64,000 nt of DNA from positions 62,001 to 126,000 of the forward strand of contig CAVUPB010000003.1 in the NCBI GenBank assembly GCA_963743275.1, written 5' to 3'. The translations under genes were made by a program, and so were the position numbers. Origin of the DNA: JALYLC01 sp963743275. Lineage in GTDB: Bacteria > Actinomycetota > Thermoleophilia > Gaiellales > JALYLC01. The first letter of the stretch is position 1. Each line of letters starts with the position of its first letter. The notes under the pieces were generated by a model. The model was not told the DNA's origin. It saw only the letters and a program-made list of their open reading frames with translations, and ran no database searches. Below, piece by piece: positions 8,963-17,496 of this stretch.

Positions 8963-8996
8963 CGCGGCCGGCCGTCGCGCGCGACGGCCGGCCGCG
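8963..8996. terminator. 34-bp perfect GC palindrome, bidirectional terminator-like
   Basis: The stretch is self-complementary throughout, with arms CGCGGCCGGCCGTCGCG and its reverse complement meeting in the middle. It lies between the convergent stops at 8771 and 9015, just 18 bases after the beta-helix gene ends. It lacks a T run, so it may work as a processing or anti-readthrough hairpin rather than a classical intrinsic terminator. Confidence 0.5.
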
Positions 8997-9014
8997 AACC
9001 GACTGCCGGCTCCC

Positions 9015-10319
9015 CTACGGGCTGGTGAACACCGGAGTGCCGGTGTTGTCGAAGCTGTTGCCGCGAATGGTCGCCGTCACGTTCTGGCCGACTCCCAGCC
9101 ACACGCCGTAGTGGTCTCCGAAGATGTGGTTGCGGAGGATCTTCACCTGCACTGGCACCGTGCCCGAGAACACGAGCACGCCGGTCGTGAACGGGTCGGT
9201 GACGGACCCGTCGAGCGAATCGCCGGGGCCGGCGGCCTTGCTGCCCAGGTTGTTCGGGCCGATCACGTTACGGACGATCCGGTTGCCGTTCAGATCCTCG
9301 AACTGACCCGGTGCGAGCGTATGCGCATGCATCGTCACGCCGGAGAGCTCGTTGCCGGAGATGAAGTTCCCCTCGACGCGGTTGTCGTAGGAGGCAGTGC
9401 CGGGTCCGGCGTTCGCGAACAGCACGCCGGCCCCCTCGCCCTGCAGCCCGTTGTCGGTGATCCGGTTGTTGCGGATCACGTTGTCGTAGACGCCGGCCAC
9501 CGCGGGCTGAGGATTGCCCTTCGAATCCAGGGCGAACGGGTTGTGCCCCGGCACCGTGACTCCGCAGTCGAACGGGTTCTCGGTGATCGTGTTGCCCTTG
9601 ACGAGGTTGTTGTGCGTGGGGCCGAACTCGTCGGTCAGCAGCACGCCGCCCTCGTTGCCCGAGACGTAGTTGTCCGCGACCTTCGAGTTGTAGGCACCCA
9701 TGAGGTGGATGCCCTCGCCGCAGTCACCGGGGATCTGACCGAAGGCGGCGCACTGCGGGTACGGCGAGTTCGGCGACGGTGGAATCCCTCCGAGGTTGTT
9801 GCCCACGACGCGGTTGTGCTCGATGCTGACGTCGCCGATGGAGCCGCCCTTGAGCGAGCCCGTAGCCAGGATTCCCTCGCCGGTGGCGCCCTGCACGGTG
9901 AAACCCTCGATCTTCACGTGGCTCGACTTGATCGTGACCGCGGCCAGGCACGGTGCGCTCCCCGGGCCGCTCGGCCCGAGCTGGTCGCAGGTGCCGTTGG
10001 CGGTCGTGGAGCCGTTGATGACGGCATCGCGGCCGACCAGCGTCAACGGCGTCGAGACGATCACGTCCTCGGTGTACGCTCCGGCGCACACGATCACGGT
10101 CGACCAGGCGCCTGCCGCGTCGACAGCCGACTGGATCGTCGCGTACGCCGCCGTGTCGCACGAGAGGCCGGCCGCGCCGGCCTTGCCCGCCGGCGAAACG
10201 AACAGCGTGCCGGGCGATGACCCGCCGTGGGCGCCGGCAACGCCGCTCTGGGCGAGCATGCCGACTGCGAGCAGCGCGAACGCGGCCAGCACGCGAGAGG
10301 TACCACGGGAGAATTTCAT
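9015..10319 (-). CDS. secreted right-handed parallel beta-helix protein
   Basis: 434 residues from ATG 10319, with GGGGAGC just upstream. Signal peptide: MKFSRGTSRVLAAFALLAVG followed by a GVAGAHG cleavage region. After a DUF1565-like opening (ATIQSAVDAAGAWSTVIVCAGAYTEDV without its first strands) come at least ten repeats of the NxIxxN type (NRVVGNNLGG, NYVSGNEGGV, NTITENP, NRITDNGLQGEGAGV, NFISGNELSGV), the rungs of a parallel beta-helix as in pectate lyase and NosD/CASH domains. No catalytic lyase residues are obvious, so it may bind or cleave extracellular polysaccharide, or be structural. Confidence 0.85.
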   Translation of the reverse strand: MKFSRGTSRVLAAFALLAVGMLAQSGVAGAHGGSSPGTLFVSPAGKAGAAGLSCDTAAYATIQSAVDAAGAWSTVIVCAGAYTEDVIVSTPLTLVGRDAVINGSTTANGTCDQLGPSGPGSAPCLAAVTIKSSHVKIEGFTVQGATGEGILATGSLKGGSIGDVSIEHNRVVGNNLGGIPPSPNSPYPQCAAFGQIPGDCGEGIHLMGAYNSKVADNYVSGNEGGVLLTDEFGPTHNNLVKGNTITENPFDCGVTVPGHNPFALDSKGNPQPAVAGVYDNVIRNNRITDNGLQGEGAGVLFANAGPGTASYDNRVEGNFISGNELSGVTMHAHTLAPGQFEDLNGNRIVRNVIGPNNLGSKAAGPGDSLDGSVTDPFTTGVLVFSGTVPVQVKILRNHIFGDHYGVWLGVGQNVTATIRGNSFDNTGTPVFTSP

Positions 10320-10596
10320 GACTGCTCCCCGACGATTGGATTTCCCCCGCGCACGGCCACAGGCCGGCGGTTCCCTCGCGGGCTGACTGTACCCGCTGCG
10401 CACCTCGGCTCAAAGTCGCGGTGCCGGAGTTCGCCCTCGCTGTGTCTGATGAGGTGGAACATCCACCCCTCGATGGATGAGATCGACAGCTCGCACAAGC
10501 CATTGCGGCACGGCCGCCGGCGTGGCCCGAGGCCGCTCGTCCGGCAACGTGAGAGCGCCCGGCGAGGCCGCCGCGCCTGCTCGGGTCACTGACTGC

Positions 10597-11757
10597 TCAC
10601 GGGCCGAGAACGAGAGACGCGCCGCTGTCGAGCGCGGGAGCGGACCGCTTGAACTCCGCACCGCCCCACACGATCAGCTCCCGCCCCGTCCACGCGATCG
10701 CACTGCCTCCGAGGGAGTTGAAGGGCGAAGGTCCCGGCGCGATGAGCCGCCACTGCTCGCTGCCGAAGTCGTAGAGCTGCAGCCCGATCGCCCCGCACGC
10801 GGCTGCGAAGCGCCTTCCGAGCACCGCCGTCTGGGTGAAGTCCTCCGAGACAGTGCAGGGGCCGGGCGTGCCCAGTCGCCAGACCGGGGTGTAGCGGGCG
10901 AACGCGATCGCCCGCGCAGCATGGATGCCGACTGCGCTGCCGGAGATCTCGAAGACGACGTCCTTGCCGGTCCAGAGGAGCGGGACCAACGTGTCTCGCT
11001 CGAAGTTCGCGGTCTTCAGGTTGATGTCGCGCAAGGTGTCCGTCGCAGGGTCGAGCCTGGTAAGGAACGGCGAGCAGGGCGCAGTCGTCGCGCCCGCGCA
11101 GAGTGCCCCGCCGAAGATCACGCGCTGCCCGTTCCAGACGGCGCCGCTCGGGATGGCGTACAGGTTGCGCCCGTCGAACGCGTGCAAGACGCGCCAGCGA
11201 CCGGTGCGCAGGCTGAGCGCCGCGGCCACCGGCGTGGCGCGGCGATCTCCCGCCGCGCCGCCGATCACGATCAGCTCCTTGCCCGTCCAGACCGAGACGA
11301 ACCCCTCGCGCCGGCCCAGCGGGCCGGCCGGGAGGCGGCGCCAGGTGTCGGACACCGGGTTGTACGCGGCCGTGCCGACAGGCCCGCCCACGCCCGCCGC
11401 ACTCGTCGCCCACACCAGCATCTCGCGGCCGGTCCACGCGATCGCGACGGGACCGTCACCGCGAATGCCCGCGGGGGCCGCCGCGATTCGACGCCACTTC
11501 CGCGTCGCGGGATCGTAGGCGGCTCCAACCGTGGCGGCCTCCTTGCCCGGGACGCGCCCGCCCCACACGACCATCTCCTTCCCCGTCCAGACGGCGCTCG
11601 CCGCGTACCGCCCCGGAATCGGCGCCTTGGGAAGCGCGCGCCAGCGTGGCGTCGTGGTCGCTCCCGAGACGGCCGGCGTGAGAGCGAGCAGCGCGGCAAA
11701 CGCGGTAAGCGCCGCTGCCACGATCGGCGACGTGCGCCGCAGTCGACGCCGGGGCAT
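10597..11757 (-). CDS. secreted kelch-like beta-propeller protein
   Basis: 386 residues from ATG 11757 (MPRRRLRRTSPIVAAALTAF), giving a signal peptide ending near ALTPAVSGA. The open frame extends 107 codons upstream, but that part overlaps a response-regulator fossil and has no ribosome site. The mature part has repeats of the pattern WTGKEMVVWGG...YDPATRKWRRI...WTGREMLVWA, the kelch/galactose-oxidase propeller signature, with about six blades. Galactose-oxidase copper ligands are not apparent. It is a relative of the kelch protein at 20418-21594. Probable role: extracellular binding. Confidence 0.8.
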   Translation of the reverse strand: MPRRRLRRTSPIVAAALTAFAALLALTPAVSGATTTPRWRALPKAPIPGRYAASAVWTGKEMVVWGGRVPGKEAATVGAAYDPATRKWRRIAAAPAGIRGDGPVAIAWTGREMLVWATSAAGVGGPVGTAAYNPVSDTWRRLPAGPLGRREGFVSVWTGKELIVIGGAAGDRRATPVAAALSLRTGRWRVLHAFDGRNLYAIPSGAVWNGQRVIFGGALCAGATTAPCSPFLTRLDPATDTLRDINLKTANFERDTLVPLLWTGKDVVFEISGSAVGIHAARAIAFARYTPVWRLGTPGPCTVSEDFTQTAVLGRRFAAACGAIGLQLYDFGSEQWRLIAPGPSPFNSLGGSAIAWTGRELIVWGGAEFKRSAPALDSGASLVLGP

Positions 11758-11891
11758 GGCTTTCGCCGACGCGTTCACCGGGCCAGTCTCGGTGGATCGA
11801 GACGCCCCGGCATCGGCGAACGCCACTCCCGACCTCTCGGGAAAGCCGCATTCAGCACGCGCTTCGGGACGACCTCCGGTGCGACACCTGG

Positions 11892-12106
11892 TCACGTTCG
11901 CGGCGCGGACGCTCCGGGAACCACGAGCCCCGACTCGTAGGCGAGCACGACGGCCTGCACGCGGTCGCGCAGACCGAGCTTGGCAAGGACGCTCGCCACG
12001 TGCGACTTCACGGTCGACTGCTCGACGACGAGCTGGGCGGCGATCTCGGCGTTCGAGAGGCCGCGCGCACGAGCTCATGGTCGTCGGCGAGCGCGATCGT
12101 GATCAC
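11892..12106 (-). pseudogene. internally deleted NarL-type response regulator
   Basis: Starting at GTG 12106 the frame reads VITIALADDHELVR, the first strand and acidic pair of a receiver domain. After CGCGCGGCC the frame changes and the text becomes RGLSNAEIAAQLVVEQSTVK followed by SHVASVLAKLGLRDRVQAV and YESGLVVP, the C-terminal half of a LuxR DNA-binding domain with its own stop at 11892. Phosphoacceptor Asp, Thr, Lys and the first part of the helix-turn-helix are gone: roughly 130-140 codons were lost. The 4-base GTGA overlap with the kinase fragment upstream is the same as in the intact pair at 16831-18614. Not functional as a regulator. Confidence 0.85.
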
Positions 12107-12328
12107 GTCGCTGCGACCGGCAGTCGTGCCCGCAACGACCAGCCGCCCTCGGCCCGGCGCCCGGCGTCGAGCTCGCCGCCGAACAGGGCCACCCGCTCGC
12201 GCATTCCGATCAGCCCGTTTCCGGTCCCACCGGCGGCCACCACCCCCGGGCCGTCGTCGACGATCTCCAGCTCGACCGCCCGCTCGAAGTAGCGCACGGC
12301 CACGCTCGCGCCGCTCGCGCCTGCGTGT
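12103..12328 (-). pseudogene. C-terminal fragment of a NarL-type histidine kinase
   Basis: The minus strand encodes RHAGASGASVAVRYFERAV, then LEIVDDGPGV, GTGNGLIGMRERVALFGG and a short tail ending at TGA 12103. These are the end of the N box, the D/G1 box and the G2 box of the HATPase domain; compare RHAGPARATVEI and GGNGLVGMRERALLYGG in the intact kinase at 17493-18614. Everything upstream (membrane part, H box, most of the ATPase) is missing, and the coding match stops just before the start region of the divergent NTF2-like gene. It forms a fossil operon with the broken regulator. Confidence 0.85.
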
Positions 12329-12365
12329 CGTTGCCGCGGCCCCGGCCCAGGCGTATGCTCGCGCG

Positions 12366-12785
12366 GTGGGCGACCCGCGGGCCTTGCTCGACCGGCTGAC
12401 CGCTGCGCAGAACGCGCACGACCTGGAAGGGATGCTCGCCTGCTTCCACGAGGACTACCGCAGCGAGCAGCCGCTGTTTCCCGCCCGGACCTTCCGCGGA
12501 ATCGCGCAGGTACGCGCCAACTGGTCGGCGCTCCTGCAAGGCGTCGCCGACTTCCGCGCCGAGATCGTCCGGTCGGCGATCGCCGGCGACACCGTCTTCG
12601 CCGAGATCCACTGGACGGGGACCAAGGCGGACGGCGCGCCGCTCGAGGAGCGCGGTGTCCTCATCGTGGGCGTGCGCGACGATCGCATCGGGTGGGGGCG
12701 TCTCTACGTCGACGAAGTCGACGAGAGGATGCCGGTATCGACGCCGTCGTCCGCCGGATGGCGGGCACCGAAGACCGCTAGGTAG
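12366..12785 (+). CDS. SnoaL/NTF2-like protein
   Basis: 139 residues; GTG 12366 is the only reasonable in-frame start before the conserved opening DPRALLDRLTAAQNAHDLEGMLACFHEDYRSE (in part). This helix with HDLEG..ACFHEDY, the LFPARTFRGIAQVRANW segment, and the FAEIHWTGTKADG/LIVGVRDDRIGWGRLYVDEVDE strands give the SnoaL-like fold. Function unknown; relatives include isomerases and small-molecule cyclases. It lies immediately beside the fossil two-component pair and converges with the large LuxR regulator, only three bases separating the stops. Confidence 0.75.
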   Translation: MGDPRALLDRLTAAQNAHDLEGMLACFHEDYRSEQPLFPARTFRGIAQVRANWSALLQGVADFRAEIVRSAIAGDTVFAEIHWTGTKADGAPLEERGVLIVGVRDDRIGWGRLYVDEVDERMPVSTPSSAGWRAPKTAR

Positions 12786-12788
12786 AGG

Positions 12789-15089
12789 TCATCGCGCCTG
12801 CGCGGCGAGGTCGTGCTCGAGTGCGTAGCGCGTCGCGGCGCTGCGCGTGTGCACGTCGAGCTTGCGATAGATCGAGCGCAGGTGGGCATGGACGGTGCGG
12901 ATGCTCACGACGAGGCGCTCCGCCACTTCCGCGTCGGTGAGGCCCGTCGCGACCATCCCCAGGACCTCGATCTCGCGGAACGTCAGGCCTTCTGCGGCAT
13001 CGGTGCCGGGGCTCGCGCGCGAGGCCGGCAGGAGCTCGACCGCCGCGCGGAGCGGAACGCGGCTGCCCGCGTCCCACGCCGCCTGGCAGCCGCTCTCGCC
13101 GAGACGGCTGCGTGCGTCGCCGAGCACGCGATCGTGACGTTCGCGCAGGAACGCCGGCAGCGGAACGCCGATCGCCGCCCAGATCGCGCCTGCCGCACCG
13201 AGCAGGCGGACCGCGCGCTCGGCATCGCCCGCCGCGCTCACCATGAATGCCGCCGACTCGAGCACGATTCCGCAGAACCAGCCGTCTCCGAACTCGACGA
13301 AGAGCGTGAGCGACTCCGCGAACTGCGCCGCGGCCGTGTCGGTTTCGCCGAGGTCGGCATTGATGTCCGCCAGGTTCCAGAGCACCTTGGCGAACGCCCG
13401 GCGATCTCCGACCGCGCGCAGGATGTCGAGGCTCTCGTCGACCTGGGCCCGCGCGGCCGCTTCGCCGCCCGGAAGGCGGACGATGGCAAGGCCGTAGAGC
13501 CCGAAAGCGACTCCGTGCGAATCGCCGAGCCGCCGGAACAGCTCCAGGCTCTGCTCGAAGAGCGGCCGTGCACGGTCGTACTCTCCGGCGACCACCGCGG
13601 TCAGCGCGAGCCGGTCGAGCGTGCGGGCTTGCCCCGGCTGCTCGCCGAGGCGCTCGTAGATCGCAAGCGCCTCCTGGAAGAGGCTCTCCGCCTCCGCGTA
13701 GTCTCCGCGCGTCCGCCGCACCAGCGCGAGCCCCGTGTAGGCCTCGGCGACGCCCTTGAGGTCGTCGAGCGCGCGGGCGAGCTCGAATGCCTCCCGGCAG
13801 AGCCCCTCGGCGCGATCGTAGCCGCCCTGATAGTGAGCGAGGACGCCATTTCCGCTGAGGGCGCGTGCGCGGCTCGGCGACGCCTCGGACGAGGCGGCGA
13901 GCGACTCGTCGAGCCAGAGCCGGCCCTCGCTCAGGTAACCGCGCTCGAACCAGAAGCGCCAGAGCACGGCACAGAACGCGAGCGCCGTCGCCGCATCGCC
14001 CGCGTCGAGCGAGAAGCGCAGTGCGGCTCGGAGGTTGTCGTGATCGACCTCGAGCGCCGTCAAACCCTGCGCGGCGGCCTCCACGATGTGCAGGTAATGG
14101 GCTGCGTGCGCGCAACGCACGCTGTCGGCCTCGGGGCTCGCGTCGAGGAGCTCGCTCGCGTACTCGCGGATCGTCTCGAGCATGACGAAGCGCCCGCCGC
14201 CGGCGCGCACGAGGCTCTTGTCGACGAGCGAGCCGAGCGTGTCGAGGGCCCCGCCGCACACCTCTTCTGCGGCCTCGAGGGTGCATCCCCCCACGAACAC
14301 GGAGAGGCGGCGGAACAGCACCGTCTCGTCTTCGTCGAGGAGCTCGACGCTCCATCCGATCGTGTCGCGGAGGGCTCGATGCCGGACCGGCGCATCGCGC
14401 GGCCCCGACGTGAGCAGCTCGAGGCGGTGCTCGAGGCGAGCGAGCATGGCCGCCGGCGACAGCAGCTTGGCCCGCGCCGCAGCCAGCTCGATCGCGAGCG
14501 GGAGGCAGTCGAGCCGATCGCAGATCTCCGCGATGGCGGTGAGGTCGGCGGCACCCGGAGCGAACTCCCGGCCCACCTCGCGCGCCCGCTCGAGGAAGAC
14601 ACTGACGGCGGCCTCGCGCGCGAGCGGGACGAGGACGAACTCCTGCTCCCCGGCGACGCGAAGCCGTGTGCGGCTCGTCACGGCGACCTTCACGGTCGGG
14701 CTCGCGGCGACGATCGCCGCCAGCGAGGGCGCGGCGTCGACGACCTGCTCGAAGTTGTCCACGACGAGCAGCAGCCGGCGGCCCTCGAGCTCGGCGACGA
14801 GGCGCTGCTCGAGGTCGCCCTCGAAGTCGAGCAGACCGAGCGCGCGCGCGATCGTGCCGATCACGAGACCGGCGTCGCGAACCGACTGGAGCGGCACGAA
14901 CACGACGCCGTCCGCGAACTGCTCCGCGGCCGCCGATGCGACCGCGAGCGCGACTCGCGTCTTCCCGATCCCTCCCGGGCCGGTGATCGTGAGCAGGCGG
15001 ATGTCGTCGCGGCGCAGGAGGCCCGTCGCGTCGGCGACGCTCTGCTCGCGCCCGATCAGCGTCGTCATCGGCGCCGCCACGCGGCTCAC
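12789..15089 (-). CDS. large ATP-binding LuxR-family regulator (AAA-TPR-HTH)
   Basis: About 766 residues. GTG 15089 overlaps the TGA of the upstream Tm-1-like gene by four bases, implying translational coupling; ATG 15068 is the alternative start. Order: NB-ARC/AAA-like ATPase with Walker A GPGGIGKTR and Walker B LLLVVDNFE, then CLPLAIELAAAR and VLFRRLSVFVGGC helical parts, then a long TPR-like array (residues about 370-680; EAESLFQEALAIYERLGEQP, ARPLFEQSLELFRRLGD), and a C-terminal LuxR helix-turn-helix (LTFREIEVLGMVATGLTDAE, then VVSIRTVHAHLRSIYRKL). It should bind DNA when an ATP-gated effector state is reached. The nearby double palindrome at 16405-16434 is a candidate target. Confidence 0.9.
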   Translation of the reverse strand: MSRVAAPMTTLIGREQSVADATGLLRRDDIRLLTITGPGGIGKTRVALAVASAAAEQFADGVVFVPLQSVRDAGLVIGTIARALGLLDFEGDLEQRLVAELEGRRLLLVVDNFEQVVDAAPSLAAIVAASPTVKVAVTSRTRLRVAGEQEFVLVPLAREAAVSVFLERAREVGREFAPGAADLTAIAEICDRLDCLPLAIELAAARAKLLSPAAMLARLEHRLELLTSGPRDAPVRHRALRDTIGWSVELLDEDETVLFRRLSVFVGGCTLEAAEEVCGGALDTLGSLVDKSLVRAGGGRFVMLETIREYASELLDASPEADSVRCAHAAHYLHIVEAAAQGLTALEVDHDNLRAALRFSLDAGDAATALAFCAVLWRFWFERGYLSEGRLWLDESLAASSEASPSRARALSGNGVLAHYQGGYDRAEGLCREAFELARALDDLKGVAEAYTGLALVRRTRGDYAEAESLFQEALAIYERLGEQPGQARTLDRLALTAVVAGEYDRARPLFEQSLELFRRLGDSHGVAFGLYGLAIVRLPGGEAAARAQVDESLDILRAVGDRRAFAKVLWNLADINADLGETDTAAAQFAESLTLFVEFGDGWFCGIVLESAAFMVSAAGDAERAVRLLGAAGAIWAAIGVPLPAFLRERHDRVLGDARSRLGESGCQAAWDAGSRVPLRAAVELLPASRASPGTDAAEGLTFREIEVLGMVATGLTDAEVAERLVVSIRTVHAHLRSIYRKLDVHTRSAATRYALEHDLAAQAR

Positions 15090-16333
15090 CCGGCGACGAG
15101 CGCGTGCAGGCGCTCCGCCATCGCGAGCGCGAACTGCGCGTCGTTGATGTCGGCGTCGACCTCGTGCACCTCGACGGTCGACGGATCGACGAGCTCGCGC
15201 AGTGCCGAGAAGAGCGCCTCGTCGCCTTCCCGGTCGCACAACGGCTGGCCCTCGGTGGTGACGACGGAGAGGCCCCGCAGCGGCACGAACAGCACGGTCG
15301 GCCCCACGGCCGCGTTGAGCTTGCGCGCGATCACGGCCGCGAGCTCCCGGCACTCACCGGGCGTCGCGCGCGTCGCGGCCAGGACCTCGTTGTGGAGATA
15401 CGTCGGCCGTCCGGCGAAGCGGGCGGGCAGCGGCTGCGGCAGGCCGGTCGACGAGATCACGATCACGTCGAGGGCACCGAGCGAGACGACCTGGGGAATG
15501 CCGAGGCGACCGGCCGTCTCCAGCCGCTCGGGGCCGCACGGCCAGATCCCGCCCGCGAGCTCGTCGGCGAGCTCGGTCGTCGTCACGTCCAGAACGCCGT
15601 CGACGAGGCCGGTGGCGATCAGCTCCTCCATCGACCTGCCGCCCGTGCCGGTCTGGTGGAACACGAGCACGTCGTAGCCGAGCTCCTCGAGCCGCTCGCG
15701 AGCCGTCGTCACGCACGGGGTCGTGATCCCCCACATCGAGGCCACGATCAACGGCTTCTCCTCGCCCGGCGAGGATTCCGTCCCCGCCGCCATGCCCGCC
15801 AGCGCACGCGCCGCGTTGCTCATGATGCGCCGCGAGATCCGGTTGATCCCGGCGACGTCGACCACCGAGTACATCATCGTCACGTCGACCGACCCCACAT
15901 ACGGGCTCGTCTCGCCGGACGCCACGGTGGAGACCATCAGCTTCGGCACGCCGACGGGCAGCGCCCGCATCGCGTGCGTCGCGAGCGCCGTCCCGCCCGA
16001 GCCGCCGAGCGCACCGATCGCGCCGAGCCGGCCTTCGGCGTGGAGCCGGCCCACCACCTCGGCGGCCCCTCGGCCCATGGCCGAGATGGCCGCGGTGCGA
16101 TCGTGGGCAGCGGCGAGCTCCTGCACATCCGCCCCGGCGGCGGCCGCCACGGCCTGGCGCGTCACGTCCGGCTCGGTCAGCGGCTCGCCGAGGATGCCCG
16201 CGTCGACCAGCAGCACGTCGACACCGCGCTCGCGAATGCGCTCGCGGAGGTACGCGTACTCCTTGCCCTTCGTGTCGAGCGTGCCGACCAGCACGACCGC
16301 TGGACGCCGCTCGCGGGGCTTGTTCGTGGTCAT
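15086..16333 (-). CDS. Tm-1-like ATP-binding domain protein (UPF0261)
   Basis: 415 residues. The opening VVLVGTLDTKGKEYAYLRER and the later GALGGSGGTALATHAMRALP, PKLMVSTVASGETSPYVG and MMYSVVDVAGINRISRRIM are the hallmarks of the Tm-1/UPF0261 family. In plants the family member Tm-1 binds ATP and blocks tobamovirus replication; bacterial members often sit in catabolic or unknown operons. A C-terminal part (VFHQTGTGGRSMEELIATGL, then GVLDVTTTELADEL) completes the fold. It is transcribed just ahead of the AAA-LuxR regulator and diverges from the WTLRS repeat gene. Enzymatic activity is unknown. Confidence 0.9.
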   Translation of the reverse strand: MTTNKPRERRPAVVLVGTLDTKGKEYAYLRERIRERGVDVLLVDAGILGEPLTEPDVTRQAVAAAAGADVQELAAAHDRTAAISAMGRGAAEVVGRLHAEGRLGAIGALGGSGGTALATHAMRALPVGVPKLMVSTVASGETSPYVGSVDVTMMYSVVDVAGINRISRRIMSNAARALAGMAAGTESSPGEEKPLIVASMWGITTPCVTTARERLEELGYDVLVFHQTGTGGRSMEELIATGLVDGVLDVTTTELADELAGGIWPCGPERLETAGRLGIPQVVSLGALDVIVISSTGLPQPLPARFAGRPTYLHNEVLAATRATPGECRELAAVIARKLNAAVGPTVLFVPLRGLSVVTTEGQPLCDREGDEALFSALRELVDPSTVEVHEVDADINDAQFALAMAERLHALVAG

Positions 16334-16404
16334 GCCTCCCTTGGCGGCGTAATGATGTCACGGGTACGCGAGTCGCGCCCGCCGCGCTCGCGCTTCGCGC
16401 AAGT

Positions 16405-16434
16405 TAGGCAGTGCCTATCGGCAGTTCTGCCGAT
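16405..16434. promoter_or_regulatory. two abutting palindromes in a divergent promoter
   Basis: TAGGCA-G-TGCCTA at 16405-16417 shares its last base with ATCGGCAG-TT-CTGCCGAT at 16417-16434, both perfect. They lie 72 bases before the Tm-1-like start on one side and 74 bases before the WTLRS gene on the other. Both contain a GGCAG core. A dimeric LuxR-type protein is a reasonable binder, and the AAA-LuxR regulator of the same operon is the obvious candidate. That link is inference. Confidence 0.6.
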
Positions 16435-16507
16435 GTGCGGCCCCCGCCGGCTCCATAGCTTGAGCTCACGAAGGCCGCACGGGGCGGCCGAGAGCGAGGA
16501 GCCCGAC

Positions 16508-16810
16508 ATGACGCGCTACGAGACCGCCGCATTCGATCCGAGCATCGCCTTCTCCTGGACGCTCCGCTCCGAGGAAATCGCACGCCGCCGGCAGCGGCGG
16601 TCGCTCGCGGGCTCGCAGCACCTCGCGGACGCGACGCGCGGCGAGACGCAGGTTCAGCGCCACCCCGTCGGCTACGACGCTCCGGCGTTCGCCCCGGGCG
16701 TCGCCTTCGCGTGGACGCTCCGCTCCGCCGAGATCGCACGGCGTCCGAGCCGCCGGCCGCTCGCTGCCGTCGCGGACGTGACGGAGCTGACCGTCCTCGT
16801 CGCCGCCTGA
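16508..16810 (+). CDS. small protein with an internal WTLRS duplication
   Basis: 100 residues from ATG 16508, with a GAGGAG ribosome site seven bases upstream. Two near-identical units occur: FDPSIAFSWTLRSEEIARR at about residues 9-27 and FAPGVAFAWTLRSAEIARR at about 57-75, each followed by a basic RRSLA or RRPLA. There is no signal peptide or Cys. The pattern AFxWTLRSxEIARR suggests a short amphipathic helix used twice for binding a partner or membrane. The open frame extends far upstream, but that is antisense to the Tm-1-like gene. I do not recognise the family. Confidence 0.65.
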   Translation: MTRYETAAFDPSIAFSWTLRSEEIARRRQRRSLAGSQHLADATRGETQVQRHPVGYDAPAFAPGVAFAWTLRSAEIARRPSRRPLAAVADVTELTVLVAA

Positions 16811-16830
16811 AGAACCGCCCGCCCGCCGAG

Positions 16831-17496
16831 TCAGCGCGGCTCCGACCACACGAAGCCCGACTCGTAGGCCGCGATCACGAGCTGCGTGCGGTCGCGCAAT
16901 CCCAGCTTGAGCAGCATCGAGCGGATGTGCGTCTTGACCGTCGCCTCGCTGACGAACAGGGCCTGCGCGATCTCCGCGTTGCTGAGCCCGCGGACGACCT
17001 CGCGGAGCACCTCCCGCTCGCGCGCGGTGAGCTCCGGCAGCGGACCGCCGGGGCCGGCGGGCCCCGGCCGTCGCGCGAACTCCTCGATCACCCGCCGTGT
17101 CACGGACGGCGCGAGCAGCGCCTCGCCCCCGGCGACGAGCCGGATCGCGAGGACGAGGTCGTCGAGCGGCGTGTCCTTGAGCAGGAATCCCGAGGCTCCG
17201 GCGCGCAGGGCGCGGAAGACGTACTCGTCGAGATCGAACGTCGTCAGCACGAGCACGCGCACGCGGTCGTCCGCGGCGAGGATCCTCTCGGTCGCGGTCA
17301 GCCCGTCCATGATCGGCATGCGGATGTCCATCACGACCACGTCCGGGCCGAACCGTCGCGCTGCCGCGACCGCCTGGGCGCCGTCGGATGCCTCGGCCAC
17401 GATCTCGAGCCCTTCCGCGCGCGCGAGCACCCGGCGGAATCCCTCGCGGACGAGCGGCTGGTCATCGGCCAGGAGGATGCGCGTCACGGGGCTCAC
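16831..17496 (-). CDS. NarL-type response regulator
   Basis: 221 residues. Receiver: acidic pair in LLADDQ, phosphoacceptor Asp in VVVMDIRMP, conserved Thr in LVLTTFD and Lys in GFLLKDTP. C-terminal LuxR/GerE helix-turn-helix: LTAREREVLREVVRGLSNAE followed by VSEATVKTHIRSMLLKLGLR. It overlaps the kinase gene upstream by four bases, the classic kinase-then-regulator arrangement. Expected to bind DNA after phosphorylation; the long dyad at 18646-18690, upstream of the kinase gene, is a likely site, giving autoregulation and control of the divergent membrane protein. Confidence 0.95.
   Translation of the reverse strand: MSPVTRILLADDQPLVREGFRRVLARAEGLEIVAEASDGAQAVAAARRFGPDVVVMDIRMPIMDGLTATERILAADDRVRVLVLTTFDLDEYVFRALRAGASGFLLKDTPLDDLVLAIRLVAGGEALLAPSVTRRVIEEFARRPGPAGPGGPLPELTAREREVLREVVRGLSNAEIAQALFVSEATVKTHIRSMLLKLGLRDRTQLVIAAYESGFVWSEPR

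Noticed and set aside
10320..10596. Possible short minus-strand protein (start near 10498) between the kelch and beta-helix genes
   Set aside because: No ribosome site or domain; the stretch is more simply the promoter region of the beta-helix gene.
12813..15677. 954-codon plus-strand frame opposite the AAA-LuxR gene
   Set aside because: No recognisable domain; the minus strand has unmistakable Walker, TPR and LuxR motifs over the same bases.
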